Source: CAZWBR01 sp964632305
GTDB taxonomy: Bacteria > Bacteroidota > Bacteroidia > Bacteroidales > Prolixibacteraceae
Reading direction: 5' to 3'
DNA length: 64,000 bases
Assembly: GCA_964632305.1 (NCBI GenBank)
Contig: CAZWBR010000012.1
Span: forward strand, 17,768 to 81,767
This document shows, in pieces, positions 33,948 through 42,403 of the stretch. The translations under genes were made by a program, and so were the position numbers. Numbering within the stretch: the stretch's first letter is position 1; the number at the start of each line of letters is the position of its first letter. The notes under the pieces are model-generated. The model was not told the DNA's origin. It searched no databases and saw only the letters and a program-made list of their open reading frames with translations.

Positions 33948-36900
33948 ATGGGAAACTTATCCGAACTAAAGGGCGTTGAACGCCCCGTGACCGAATGGCT
34001 CAGCAAAATGGGCTGGTCGTTCAAAACCAACGATCAATTGAAAGGCTATAACCGCCCTTTCTCCAACCCCGTCATCGAAGAGATCCTGATTGAAAAAACA
34101 GCTGAAATCAACAACGTCAGCAAAGCGATCGCCCGAAACGCCGTCGAAATCCTGCTGCACAACCTCAACAACCCTTCTCCCATACTGGGTAACGAAGCTT
34201 TTCTCGATAAACTGGCCTCCCATGTCACCCTCTCGGTTAAAGACGACGATTTGGATATTGCCTTTATCGATTTCGAAAACATCTGGAACAACAGCTTTAT
34301 CGTCACCAATCAATACTGGGTGCAGGGGTATAAAATGGTCAAAACCGACATCGTACTGCTGGTCAACGGGATCCCGCTTGTCCCCATCGAAGCCAAGCAA
34401 CGCGCCCGTAAAGGAACCAACTGGCTCGAAGGTGTCGTCCAGTTCTCTACCTACGACCAACGCGCCGATAAACTCTTTATGTGCCATGCCTTCGGGGTGG
34501 CCTGCAATGGCCGTATCGCGAAATACGGCATCCCCGGCGCCTCTTCCTCTTATTTCAGCGAATGGAAAAGTACCCTCATCGATACCATCCATTCCAATCC
34601 CCTGCTCGATGCCACCAACGATCTCTGCCGCACTTACCACGACGACGATGACGGACTCTGGCATTTCGACGTCGACCGCCTCCCCAACGGCGAGCTGCTC
34701 GAACGAATGAAACTGGCCATCGTCGGCTTGCTGCAGCCTTCCCGGGTGCTCGACATCCTGCAACACTTCCTGGTCTTCGAACGCACCGAGGGCAAAATCA
34801 TTAAAAAAGTGGCCCGTTACCAGCAGTTAAGGGCCGCCAACAAAATTGTCCAACGCGTCGAAAATGGCCTTTTCGAACAGGGGGTGATCTGGCATACTCA
34901 GGGCTCAGGTAAAAGCCTCACCATGCTCTATACCGCCTTCAAACTACGCCAAAACCCCAGGCTCAAAGACCCAACGGTCTACATCGTGGTCGACCGTAAA
35001 GACCTCCGCGAACAGATCGGCGGCACCTTCGACGACTGCGAATTCCCCAACGCCAGGGCCATCAATAATATCGGCGACCTCAAATATGTCATAAGAAAAG
35101 CACCCGCCGGCGTGTTCATTACCACCATCCAGAAATTCCGCGAACTGGGCGATATCAAAGATCTGCGCGACAATATCATCGTGCTGATCGACGAAGCGCA
35201 CCGCACCCAGTATGGTGACTTCCAAATTGAGCTCCGCGCCGTTCTCCCCAATGCCAAACGTTTTGCCTTTACCGGGACCCCTATACCCAAAACCCATCAG
35301 GAATTTGGAAATGAGGCGGCCGAACCGGGCGGTAAATACGAAAACTATTTAGACCGCTACTCCATTCAGGATGCGATCGACGACGAGGCCACGAAACCCA
35401 TCAAATACACCTTTGGCCCTGTCGAATGGTTTCTCGATAAAGACAAACTAAAACAAGGTTACGACGAAATTGTAGCCGACCTTACCGAAGATGAGCGCCG
35501 TCTGGTCGAAAGACGGGTGCAACCCTGGAAGGTCTTTCTGAAACATCCCGACCGGATTAAAACCCTCGCCAAAGACATGGCCACCGATTTCCGCGAAATG
35601 CTCGAACCGCAGGGCTACAAAGCACAAATCGTAGCCTGCGACAAGGAAGCCTGTGTGCTCTACTACAACGAACTGCTCAATTACTTCGACCGATCCGAGA
35701 TCGCCATCATCTTCTCCACCGGAAATTACGACGCAGGCGAAAAATATGAACTGTTTAAAGACCACTACAAAGAAGACGCCGAACGGAAAAAGCTGATTAA
35801 ACAGTTCAAACGACGCATCACCGAGGATGAACAAAAACTGGGCAACAACCTGAAAATATTCATCGTCTGCAATATGCTGCTCACCGGCTTCGATGCTCCC
35901 ATCGAACAAACCATGTATCTCGACAGCCCCCTGCGCGATCACAATCTGCTGCAAGCCGTGGCCCGTACCAACCGCCCCTACGACGATAAAGTTACCAACC
36001 TCTCCAAAAAGTTTGGCCGTATAGTCGACTATGTGGGGATCTTTCAAAACTACCGTGAGGCCCTTAACTACGACCCCGACGATATTGGCGAGTTCGAAGA
36101 CGTCGACAGCCTGGCGAAAACTTTCCCTCAGGTGCTGAACAACGCCTTTGAACCTTTCGAGACCATTACCCTCGAAGACTCCTACGAATGTGCCATGCAG
36201 ATTGTCCGTAAACTATCGGAAATTGACCAGGGTAAATTTGAAAACCAGTACCGCGAAGTGATTCAACTCTGGGAAGCCATCTCCCCGAACCCCGTGCTCC
36301 GCGATTATAAAGTGAAATACCTATGGCTCAACGAAATCTACGAGATTTACCTCGAAGAATTTAAACGCCTCGATTTTAACGCGGAAATCTATGCCGCAAA
36401 AACACGACAGCTAATCCGCGAAAGCGCCCGGCTCATCAAATTTAAAGGCCATCTGCCCGAAATAAAAATCGATTCCGACTACCTCAATAAACTCAAAGAG
36501 ATAAAGCTGAATCCTTCCGATAAAGCCGAGAAAATAATCCGCGATATCGAAACCGTGATCCGCCAAAACGAGATCAACAGTGCCATCTATGTCGAATTCC
36601 AAAACCGGCTCGATGAACTGATAAAAGCGAAACAGATGGAAAGCCACGCCATTGAAGAGATCCTGTTAAAACTGAGTGAACTTTATTCAGAGCTCGACGA
36701 GGTAGCTTCTCTGCCTCAACGGATGGGATTCCCCGACAAAGGTAGTTTCGAGATCTTTACCCTCATCAAAAACAAAATGAACGGCAATCTCAACGAACCA
36801 CTGGTTCGAGAATTTGCCATTGAAGCTGCCCGAATGGTGCAGTCTAAAATCTATATTGGCTGGCAGGACGTTCATAGAGAATACGATCGTATTCAGTCCG

Positions 36901-37013
36901 ACATTGAACTGCTTTCGGTAAACCCGCTTTTCGAAGAACTGAAAGTGGAGGAAAACACGGAATTACTTGAACAAATCATGAAAGCAATCTTACAAAACTA
37001 TAGGCTGAATTAA
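33948..37013 (+). CDS. hsdR: type I restriction-modification system endonuclease/translocase subunit
   Basis: A 1021-residue HsdR of normal size. The N-terminal nuclease domain has D-x(n)-E-x-K in KTDIVLLVNGIPLVPIEAK (near 134-152). The SF2 helicase motor shows HTQGSGKSLTM (Walker A, near 313), VLIDEAHRTQYG (Walker B, DEAH) and RFAFTGTPIPKT. Motif VI is seen in LQAVARTNRPY (near 668). The C-terminal part is helical and binds the HsdM/S core. It translocates DNA and cuts unmodified DNA at a distance. Its stop overlaps the start of the next gene. Confidence 0.95.
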   Translation: MGNLSELKGVERPVTEWLSKMGWSFKTNDQLKGYNRPFSNPVIEEILIEKTAEINNVSKAIARNAVEILLHNLNNPSPILGNEAFLDKLASHVTLSVKDDDLDIAFIDFENIWNNSFIVTNQYWVQGYKMVKTDIVLLVNGIPLVPIEAKQRARKGTNWLEGVVQFSTYDQRADKLFMCHAFGVACNGRIAKYGIPGASSSYFSEWKSTLIDTIHSNPLLDATNDLCRTYHDDDDGLWHFDVDRLPNGELLERMKLAIVGLLQPSRVLDILQHFLVFERTEGKIIKKVARYQQLRAANKIVQRVENGLFEQGVIWHTQGSGKSLTMLYTAFKLRQNPRLKDPTVYIVVDRKDLREQIGGTFDDCEFPNARAINNIGDLKYVIRKAPAGVFITTIQKFRELGDIKDLRDNIIVLIDEAHRTQYGDFQIELRAVLPNAKRFAFTGTPIPKTHQEFGNEAAEPGGKYENYLDRYSIQDAIDDEATKPIKYTFGPVEWFLDKDKLKQGYDEIVADLTEDERRLVERRVQPWKVFLKHPDRIKTLAKDMATDFREMLEPQGYKAQIVACDKEACVLYYNELLNYFDRSEIAIIFSTGNYDAGEKYELFKDHYKEDAERKKLIKQFKRRITEDEQKLGNNLKIFIVCNMLLTGFDAPIEQTMYLDSPLRDHNLLQAVARTNRPYDDKVTNLSKKFGRIVDYVGIFQNYREALNYDPDDIGEFEDVDSLAKTFPQVLNNAFEPFETITLEDSYECAMQIVRKLSEIDQGKFENQYREVIQLWEAISPNPVLRDYKVKYLWLNEIYEIYLEEFKRLDFNAEIYAAKTRQLIRESARLIKFKGHLPEIKIDSDYLNKLKEIKLNPSDKAEKIIRDIETVIRQNEINSAIYVEFQNRLDELIKAKQMESHAIEEILLKLSELYSELDEVASLPQRMGFPDKGSFEIFTLIKNKMNGNLNEPLVREFAIEAARMVQSKIYIGWQDVHREYDRIQSDIELLSVNPLFEELKVEENTELLEQIMKAILQNYRLN

Positions 37014-37669
37014 TGCAACTGCCCGATAACTACATAGTAATTGAAAAGAACGTAAAACACGCCCGGGTGAAGGTTAGTGAGGAGGGAAATATCCGCATTA
37101 TTGTCCCTCCTTCATTTTCCGCGGATGACCTTGAAGCATTGATTCAAAAAAAACAACGTTGGATCGATAAACATCTGCGCTTCTTTCAGCAAATGTCCAA
37201 AATCCACCTTCAGCGCAATCAGCTTCTGCTCTTCGGTAACCGATACAGCTATTTTTATGACTCATCCTTTGAACAAAAGATCATCGTTGACCACGATTTT
37301 AAAACCATCCGGGCTAAACGCGATCTGCTCAACCCAACAATTCAGGAAAAATGGCTTAGAAACATCGCCAAAAAACACCTGACAGCCAGAACCGGCGTGT
37401 TGGCGCAAAAACTAAATTTCAATTACAATACGCTCTACATCCGAAACCAACGAAAAAAATGGGGTAATTGCTCCAGGGAGAAAAACATATCGCTGAACTG
37501 GCGCCTGATCAAAGCCCCCAAATTCGTCATCGACTACATCATCGTTCATGAACTCGCCCATACGGTCATCATGAACCATACCCATAAATTCTGGACCCTG
37601 CTAAAATCTCATTACCCCGATTATCGCCAGGCCATCGATTGGCTCGATAAATACGGGAATAACCTGTAA
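37013..37669 (+). CDS. YgjP-like (M48/DUF45) metal-dependent hydrolase
   Basis: A 218-residue protein with the zinc motif VHELAHTVIMNHTHKFW (HExxH plus downstream His, near 183-196), typical of YgjP-like metallopeptidases. The upstream RNQRKKWGNCSREKNISLNW stretch is also conserved in the family. The gene starts on the last base of the hsdR stop codon, so it belongs to the restriction operon; YgjP-like genes commonly follow hsdR. It may process a protein of the system, but the substrate is unknown. Cytoplasmic, no signal peptide. Confidence 0.88.
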   Translation: MQLPDNYIVIEKNVKHARVKVSEEGNIRIIVPPSFSADDLEALIQKKQRWIDKHLRFFQQMSKIHLQRNQLLLFGNRYSYFYDSSFEQKIIVDHDFKTIRAKRDLLNPTIQEKWLRNIAKKHLTARTGVLAQKLNFNYNTLYIRNQRKKWGNCSREKNISLNWRLIKAPKFVIDYIIVHELAHTVIMNHTHKFWTLLKSHYPDYRQAIDWLDKYGNNL

Positions 37670-37674
37670 TTTAA

Positions 37675-38583
37675 ATGACTATGAAACTTTACACCAAAAA
37701 ACAAAACAGTATCACGCTTTTAAAAGAGATTCCTTTTCACCTCGAAAAAGATATTCAAGTGCTCTTCGAAGTCAACCTGAAAACCATTGCCGATCTGGAT
37801 CTGGTAAAATCAGAATTTACCATCAAGAACAAGCGAATCGACACACTGGCATTCGATCCGGTCAACAAAGCCTTCATCATCATCGAATATAAACGATCAA
37901 AAAACAACAGTGTCGTTGACCAGGGTTTTACCTATCTAAACTTAATGCTCGAAAATAAAGCCGACTTCATTATCCAGTACAACGAAACCTGTAATAAAAA
38001 CCTGCACAGTACAGCGGTCGATTGGTCGCAAACCCGCGTCATCTTTGTCTCCCCCAGTTTTACCGAAAACCAGAAGCTGGCGACCAACTTCAAAGATATT
38101 GCCATTGAGCTCTACGAAGTAAAACAGTACGAAGGGGGTATTCTGGCCATCAATCCGGTAAAGAAGTCTTCATCGGCCACCTCCATTCAGCCCCTTATCG
38201 GGAAGAATGAAATCCTGAACAACGTGACGAAGGAAATAAAAGTTTATTCTGAAGATGATCACCTGGCTAACAAACCGGATGCCGTGGTCGAACTTTACGA
38301 GACATTCAAAGAGGCAATCCTAAGTCTTACTGATAATATTGAGGTCGTTCCCCGCAAACAGCATATCGCTTTCAAAAAAGACTCTAACGTTGTGGATATC
38401 GCGATCCAGCAAGGTGGGCTTAAAATGTGGATTAACCGCAAAAAAGGCGAATTGGACGATCCTAAAAAAATTACTCGTGATGTTTCCACCACGGGCCACT
38501 GGGGGAACGGCGATTACGAACTGATCATAAAAAACACCGAAAGTCTCCACGATATCATGAGCCTGGCCCAACAAGCCTTATAG
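37675..38583 (+). CDS. predicted PD-(D/E)xK nuclease-like protein with DUF5655-type C-terminus
   Basis: A 302-residue protein; an alternative ATG is at 37681. The N-terminal half has a nuclease-like core: KNKRIDTLAFDP followed by FIIIEYKRSKNN, that is D-x(n)-E-x-K (near 47-80). The C-terminal 110 residues (VELYETFKEAIL..., ending KNTESLHDIMSLAQQAL) resemble DUF5655 or similar nucleic-acid-associated tails. It follows the YgjP-like gene after 5 bp, so it is probably part of the same defence operon. Nuclease activity is predicted from the motif only. Confidence 0.7.
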   Translation: MTMKLYTKKQNSITLLKEIPFHLEKDIQVLFEVNLKTIADLDLVKSEFTIKNKRIDTLAFDPVNKAFIIIEYKRSKNNSVVDQGFTYLNLMLENKADFIIQYNETCNKNLHSTAVDWSQTRVIFVSPSFTENQKLATNFKDIAIELYEVKQYEGGILAINPVKKSSSATSIQPLIGKNEILNNVTKEIKVYSEDDHLANKPDAVVELYETFKEAILSLTDNIEVVPRKQHIAFKKDSNVVDIAIQQGGLKMWINRKKGELDDPKKITRDVSTTGHWGNGDYELIIKNTESLHDIMSLAQQAL

Positions 38584-38666
38584 ATGCACCCGCGAGCCAA
38601 TGATAGGCCTTTGGGCACCATCTGATTCCATGGTCCTGTTTTTTTAAATAAATTTTGATTCAACTA

Positions 38667-38684
38667 TTTTAGTTATAACTAAAA
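38667..38684. promoter_or_regulatory. 18-bp perfect palindrome, probable operator of the toxin-antitoxin-chaperone module
   Basis: TTTTAGTTATAACTAAAA is self-complementary and lies 22 bp before the toxin ATG. A weak -7 (TAACTTTA at 38689-38696) follows it, so a bound HTH antitoxin would cover the -33 region. Confidence 0.65.
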
Positions 38685-38706
38685 CGATTAACTTTACACG
38701 CTCAAA

Positions 38707-39204
38707 ATGAATTTTGAAATTGTACATCTTGGTAAATTCAATGGAAACAAGGCAGGTATCTATACTGTTTTCCTTCCGGATGAACAAACAACTCTCTTTG
38801 AACGTTTCATTAAAGAGAATAATAATTCATTTAAAGATGAAATCGAGGATATCTTGGGAAGAATTCAGGCCATCAATCAGAAAACCGGGGCCAGGGAATC
38901 CTTTTTCAAACTGGATGAGGGAATACCGGGCGACGGCATTTGTGCGCTTTACGATAAACCCAACAGTAAATTGCGGATCTATTGCATCCGCTATGGGGCT
39001 TCTTTGATCATCCTGGGTGGAGGAGGCCCTAAATCAACCCGTTCTTTACAACAAGATCAGAAACTGAAATCGGAAAACTACTTATTACGTGAAATCTCAG
39101 CCCTTATTACCGAACGGATCCGCGAAGAGGAGATCCGATTCTCGGGTCAAGGGTCTAAACTTCTGGGAAACCTTAAATTTTACAACCATGAACACGAGGA
39201 ATAA
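38707..39204 (+). CDS. putative toxin of a toxin-antitoxin-chaperone (TAC) module, RelE/HigB-like
   Basis: A 165-residue protein. The stretch DGICALYDKPNSKLRIYCIR and the following ASLIILGGGGPKSTRSLQ resemble the beta-core and catalytic end of HigB/RelE-type toxins, but similarity is not strong, so the class is tentative. Two helical segments frame it. The end of the gene overlaps the HTH antitoxin by 17 bp. Toxin-first order and the SecB-like third gene fit the TAC layout known from other bacteria (toxin, antitoxin, chaperone). Likely target is translation, by family analogy. Confidence 0.65.
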   Translation: MNFEIVHLGKFNGNKAGIYTVFLPDEQTTLFERFIKENNNSFKDEIEDILGRIQAINQKTGARESFFKLDEGIPGDGICALYDKPNSKLRIYCIRYGASLIILGGGGPKSTRSLQQDQKLKSENYLLREISALITERIREEEIRFSGQGSKLLGNLKFYNHEHEE

Positions 39205-39622
39205 CCAAACGGCAAGGGAATACCATAGTGACCTGCTCGACAACCTGTTGGCGCAAATCTCGCCTGAAGAACAGGTGAAGATTGACAAACGAATGCTGCT
39301 GGCTGCAAGCATCGATCAGGCAAGAATCCAAAAGGGATGGAGCAGAAAAGAACTGGCCGCCCAAATGGGAAAACGACCCTCCGAAATCACCAAATGGCTC
39401 AGCGGCACCCACAACTTCACCGCCGATACCCTCTTCGACCTTGAGGCCAAACTGGATATCCGGCTGTTGAATGTGGAGGAACAGCCTAAAGAACAAATCG
39501 TTCGATATCTGTACACCGTTGAAACCCAGGTCCACGCTGTGGCTGAGCCTTGCCCTACATACTATACTCCGGTGTCTGCTTATATTGTACCCTCTCCGAC
39601 AAAAAATCCTGCCTCTTGTTAA
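39188..39622 (+). CDS. XRE-type HTH antitoxin with C-terminal extension of TAC module
   Basis: Taken from ATG 39188 (MNTRNNQTAREYHSD), 144 residues; an open frame from 39089 would lie inside the toxin gene. Residues 44-95 are a Cro/CI HTH (DQARIQKGWSRKELAAQMGK, then SEITKWLSGTHNFTADTLFDLE). The last 45 residues (about 100-144) form a Pro/Tyr/Val-rich tail (PTYYTPVSAYIVPSPTK) that is not part of the HTH. In TAC systems such a tail (chaperone addiction region) makes the antitoxin unstable unless the SecB-like chaperone binds it. That role is inferred here. Confidence 0.8.
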   Translation: MNTRNNQTAREYHSDLLDNLLAQISPEEQVKIDKRMLLAASIDQARIQKGWSRKELAAQMGKRPSEITKWLSGTHNFTADTLFDLEAKLDIRLLNVEEQPKEQIVRYLYTVETQVHAVAEPCPTYYTPVSAYIVPSPTKNPASC

Positions 39623-39634
39623 TTGATTGCATTT

Positions 39635-40075
39635 ATGGAACCTACACAAATTAATCTCCAGTTAAAAACGATCGAGTTGCTCTCCTTCTCGCTCAACGCC
39701 CCCCAAACGACCCTGGCAAATGAATACCCCTGTCGCTTTAACATCACAATTGAACAACAGTGCAATCTGGAGGAGAAAAAAATCAAGGTCATAGCAACCA
39801 TCGGGATCATTCATGAGGCCGATCAGCAACAACTCGCTTCCTTGCAATCATGCTGCCTGTATCAAATTGAAAATTTGGACGATTTCATCACCAATCCCGC
39901 AACCAAACAGGTCAGCCTTCCCGATCAGTTGATCATCACCCTCAACTCCATCTCTATCTCAACCACTCGCGGCATCCTCTTCGCCCAACTAAGAGGAACC
40001 TACCTGCACAACCTGGTAATGCCTATTGTCGACCCTACCCAATTCGTCACAAATAATAACAACCCTGCCCACTAA
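39635..40075 (+). CDS. SecB-like chaperone of TAC module
   Basis: Taken from ATG 39635 (MEPTQINLQLKTIELL), 146 residues; an in-frame TTG at 39623 is possible. The C-terminal part (ITLNSISISTTRGILFAQLR, GTYLHNLVMPIVDPTQF) follows the SecB pattern of a helix ending in ARG-x-x-x, then 'G-T-x-L-x-x-x-x-x-P-x-x-P'. The first half has the beta-strands expected of SecB. It begins 12 bp after the HTH antitoxin, a position reserved for the chaperone in TAC modules. General export SecB would not be expected in such a place. Confidence 0.75.
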   Translation: MEPTQINLQLKTIELLSFSLNAPQTTLANEYPCRFNITIEQQCNLEEKKIKVIATIGIIHEADQQQLASLQSCCLYQIENLDDFITNPATKQVSLPDQLIITLNSISISTTRGILFAQLRGTYLHNLVMPIVDPTQFVTNNNNPAH

Positions 40076-40215
40076 TCCTACCTGAAGGGCTTGCGACCTC
40101 CAAAGTATTTATCAGAAAATTTAACTGCTTATTAAAAAACATCAATAGGAGAAATTACCAATAAGTCCTTGCCCAGAGCTCTCTAAAATATAGTCAACTA
40201 ACTAATATATTTGTA

Positions 40216-40635
40216 ATGAATCAGAAAAATCGCTATATCAGGTGGCAACAAATCCGAATTGATCAGATGGGAAAGGTGATCAACCTGATAATGGGTTTAT
40301 CAACATTCAATTTGGGTTTCCTTTTGAATTTTATAAGCAACCATGAATCCCCGTTTGCCTGTTGGCAAAAATGGCTTTTCGGAATATCACTATTTATTGT
40401 ACTCTTATCAATTATTTTCGGAGTAGCTGTTAGTTTGAATCGTCTTTATGATTTTAGATGGACAGCAAAAAAAGTTGGTATAAAAGAAAGAGTAATAGTC
40501 GATTCCCAAGATTCCAACTATTATGGTGAGAAGGCCTCAAAATTAGGCAAATGCACCTGGAAATTACTATGGCTGCAACTTGGTGCTTTTCTGTTTGGTT
40601 TAATTTTAAGTGTTTTAGCGATAGTGTTTTCTTGA
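40216..40635 (+). CDS. small membrane protein with three probable helices
   Basis: A 139-residue protein. Hydrophobic helices near 23-38 (NLIMGLSTFNLGFLLNFI), 55-76 (LFGISLFIVLLSIIFGVAV) and 118-138 (LQLGAFLFGLILSVLAIVF), with basic loops between. No family recognised. A TATATTTG element (40206-40213) ends 2 bp before the ATG, suggesting a nearly leaderless mRNA like that of the HigB toxin. AT-rich codons unlike the neighbouring TAC genes. It could be an accessory defence (membrane) effector, but nothing shows this directly. Confidence 0.65.
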   Translation: MNQKNRYIRWQQIRIDQMGKVINLIMGLSTFNLGFLLNFISNHESPFACWQKWLFGISLFIVLLSIIFGVAVSLNRLYDFRWTAKKVGIKERVIVDSQDSNYYGEKASKLGKCTWKLLWLQLGAFLFGLILSVLAIVFS

Positions 40636-41356
40636 TAGATTTCTTAAGGTAAAGACAACCTCATCCTTTATGCCGGTGAGTCTCCTCTTCCTTTGATTTT
40701 CAGTAACCATGGTATAATTATAATATCTGCTCCCGCGGATATGCTATCCGTGGGCCTCAGACCCGGAATTTTCAATTCCTTACTTCTTCCTATTATCCTT
40801 CTCTTTTGGCCCTGAAAGGGTCAAATATCAATAACCGTGGGCTTCGCCGTGAGCTTGTCGAATGGTGCAACCCACGATAGAGCACCCACATTCTTCCTCA
40901 TCCCCGAAGGGGGTGAACCTCACTAAGTCGCTAAGTCCCGTTCCTCCAGTCCCTCTCGTCCTTAATGTCCTTTGAGTCCCTTGTGTCCTTTCTGCCCTTC
41001 AATTTTTTAATAAATCTGCAACCGGTTCAGTTGTCCCGTGTTGCAGTCTCAACTTTATTCAAGCTGTATTCCGATCGGTAAAGAGTAAAAAGAGTAGGGG
41101 AGAGGAGCAGAGAGAAATTTCCGGCCCCCCGAAACTTACCTTTCATGAAAATAATTCATTACCTTTCTGATCACTTTCAAAACAAGTTCTTATTTGATGA
41201 TTTGTGCCAAAATTTTATTTCCCTGGCACTAAGTAATAGATAATCAGGTTTATTTTTATTTGATGGTTATTTGATGAGATAATAAAAAAACTATTGAAAT
41301 AAGGTTTCAAAGATCTTCGGTTAACGATTTATACTAACATAACAAACTAAAATCCC
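40636..41356. other. repeat-laden intergenic region
   Basis: It holds copy 2 of the 185-bp repeat (40725-40918), then short CTAAGTCGC/CCTCTCGTCC phrases like those near 23.3 kb, then about 300 bp of AT-rich DNA. No gene is supported. Confidence 0.6.
40725..40918 (+). repeat. 185-bp dispersed repeat, copy 2
   Basis: The first 35 bp are nearly identical to 23361 onward, then both share GGAATTTTCAATTCCTTACT and the GGGGGTGAAC end, with more change between. Same orientation as copy 1. Confidence 0.8.
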
Positions 41357-41917
41357 ATGCCAGTTCCAGACTCCACTCCACCCAAACCCTTTTGCTTCAA
41401 CCCCGTGAAAGTCAAAGCTTTCGTGTTGGGCTGCGATCCGACCAACTTTTCCGACAACGGCTGCCGGGCCCCGCTGCATCATGTCTTCGGCATTGGACAG
41501 GATCCCCGCTATTTCAAAGACATTCTGGCAAATCTCAACCTGCTGGGTCTGCACCTGGAGGAGCTCTATATCCAAAACCTCATCCCTGAATACCTGGAAG
41601 AGGAAACCAGTCATAATAAAAACTGGATGAAAATCGCCGAACAAAATATTACTTCCCGCAAGCTGGAATTCGACGCCATCGATCCGTCTCATACCCTCCC
41701 GGTATTGCTCACTTCTGAAATTCTACTGAAGGTGCTGATCAATGCCGACCAAACCCCTCATTCTGCAAAAGAACTCTATGCCAACGAAAATCTTGTCCCG
41801 GTCAAAGCTCATGCTAACCGGTTCGAGCGACCGCTCATTCCCCTCTACCGTTACCTCGACTATAGCCTGTCAAAAAAGGAAGAATATAAAAACAGAATCC
41901 TCAATCTTTTGAAGTAA
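41357..41917 (+). CDS. protein with weak uracil-DNA glycosylase-like pattern
   Basis: A 186-residue protein. FVLGCDPTNFSD near residue 21 resembles the LGQDPYH motif of uracil-DNA glycosylases (Asp kept), and VFGIGQDPRYFKDILANL with LYIQNLIPEYL are placed like later UDG segments. The C-terminal His motif of the superfamily is not obvious. I regard this as a tentative assignment. It forms a pair with the next gene, 12 bp downstream, in GC-rich codons. No signal peptide. A role in defence against modified DNA, or in DNA repair, is possible. Confidence 0.55.
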   Translation: MPVPDSTPPKPFCFNPVKVKAFVLGCDPTNFSDNGCRAPLHHVFGIGQDPRYFKDILANLNLLGLHLEELYIQNLIPEYLEEETSHNKNWMKIAEQNITSRKLEFDAIDPSHTLPVLLTSEILLKVLINADQTPHSAKELYANENLVPVKAHANRFERPLIPLYRYLDYSLSKKEEYKNRILNLLK

Positions 41918-41929
41918 AAATACACAACC

Positions 41930-42403
41930 ATGCAACTACCCGTTGGAATATTGATTTACTGGATCGCCCGCTACGATGAAAATCAGGCCGCCCTCTCCGG
42001 CATCTGGTATTATCAGGAAATGGGCCTACCGGACTCCGTTGAGGAAAAAAAACAATCCCTCAACCACCTTAAAACCGGACGTTCAACCACGTTAACGATC
42101 CACGGTCAATTCGATCAACTATTAGATCTGTTGGGTTTCACCGATCGCTTCCTGGCCGCCGGCCCATCCCAAATCGATCAATATCGGTTGCTCCGCGATC
42201 AACTCTCCGCTTACCCCCTTCAAAAAACCTGGCTCTTCGACGACATCCAAAACCTGAAAGGCTCCTCCCTGGCACTCGATACCGTGATCCGGGTGGAGGA
42301 AACCATCGAAGAGATCAAAACACAACTGAAAGCCGGCAAAGGCGTCTCCGTCAACCTCCCCGAAAACTGGTCGTTGTCCGCCGATCTGGCAAAAACCATA
42401 TAA
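41930..42403 (+). CDS. protein of unknown function, 157 residues
   Basis: No family recognised. It starts MQLPVGILIYWIARYDENQA and is helical in the rest (DQYRLLRDQLSAYPL, VIRVEETIEEIKTQLKAG). No signal peptide, no membrane helix clear enough to call. Linked to the preceding glycosylase-like gene by a 12-bp gap and similar GC-rich codons, so the two are probably co-expressed. Confidence 0.65.
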   Translation: MQLPVGILIYWIARYDENQAALSGIWYYQEMGLPDSVEEKKQSLNHLKTGRSTTLTIHGQFDQLLDLLGFTDRFLAAGPSQIDQYRLLRDQLSAYPLQKTWLFDDIQNLKGSSLALDTVIRVEETIEEIKTQLKAGKGVSVNLPENWSLSADLAKTI

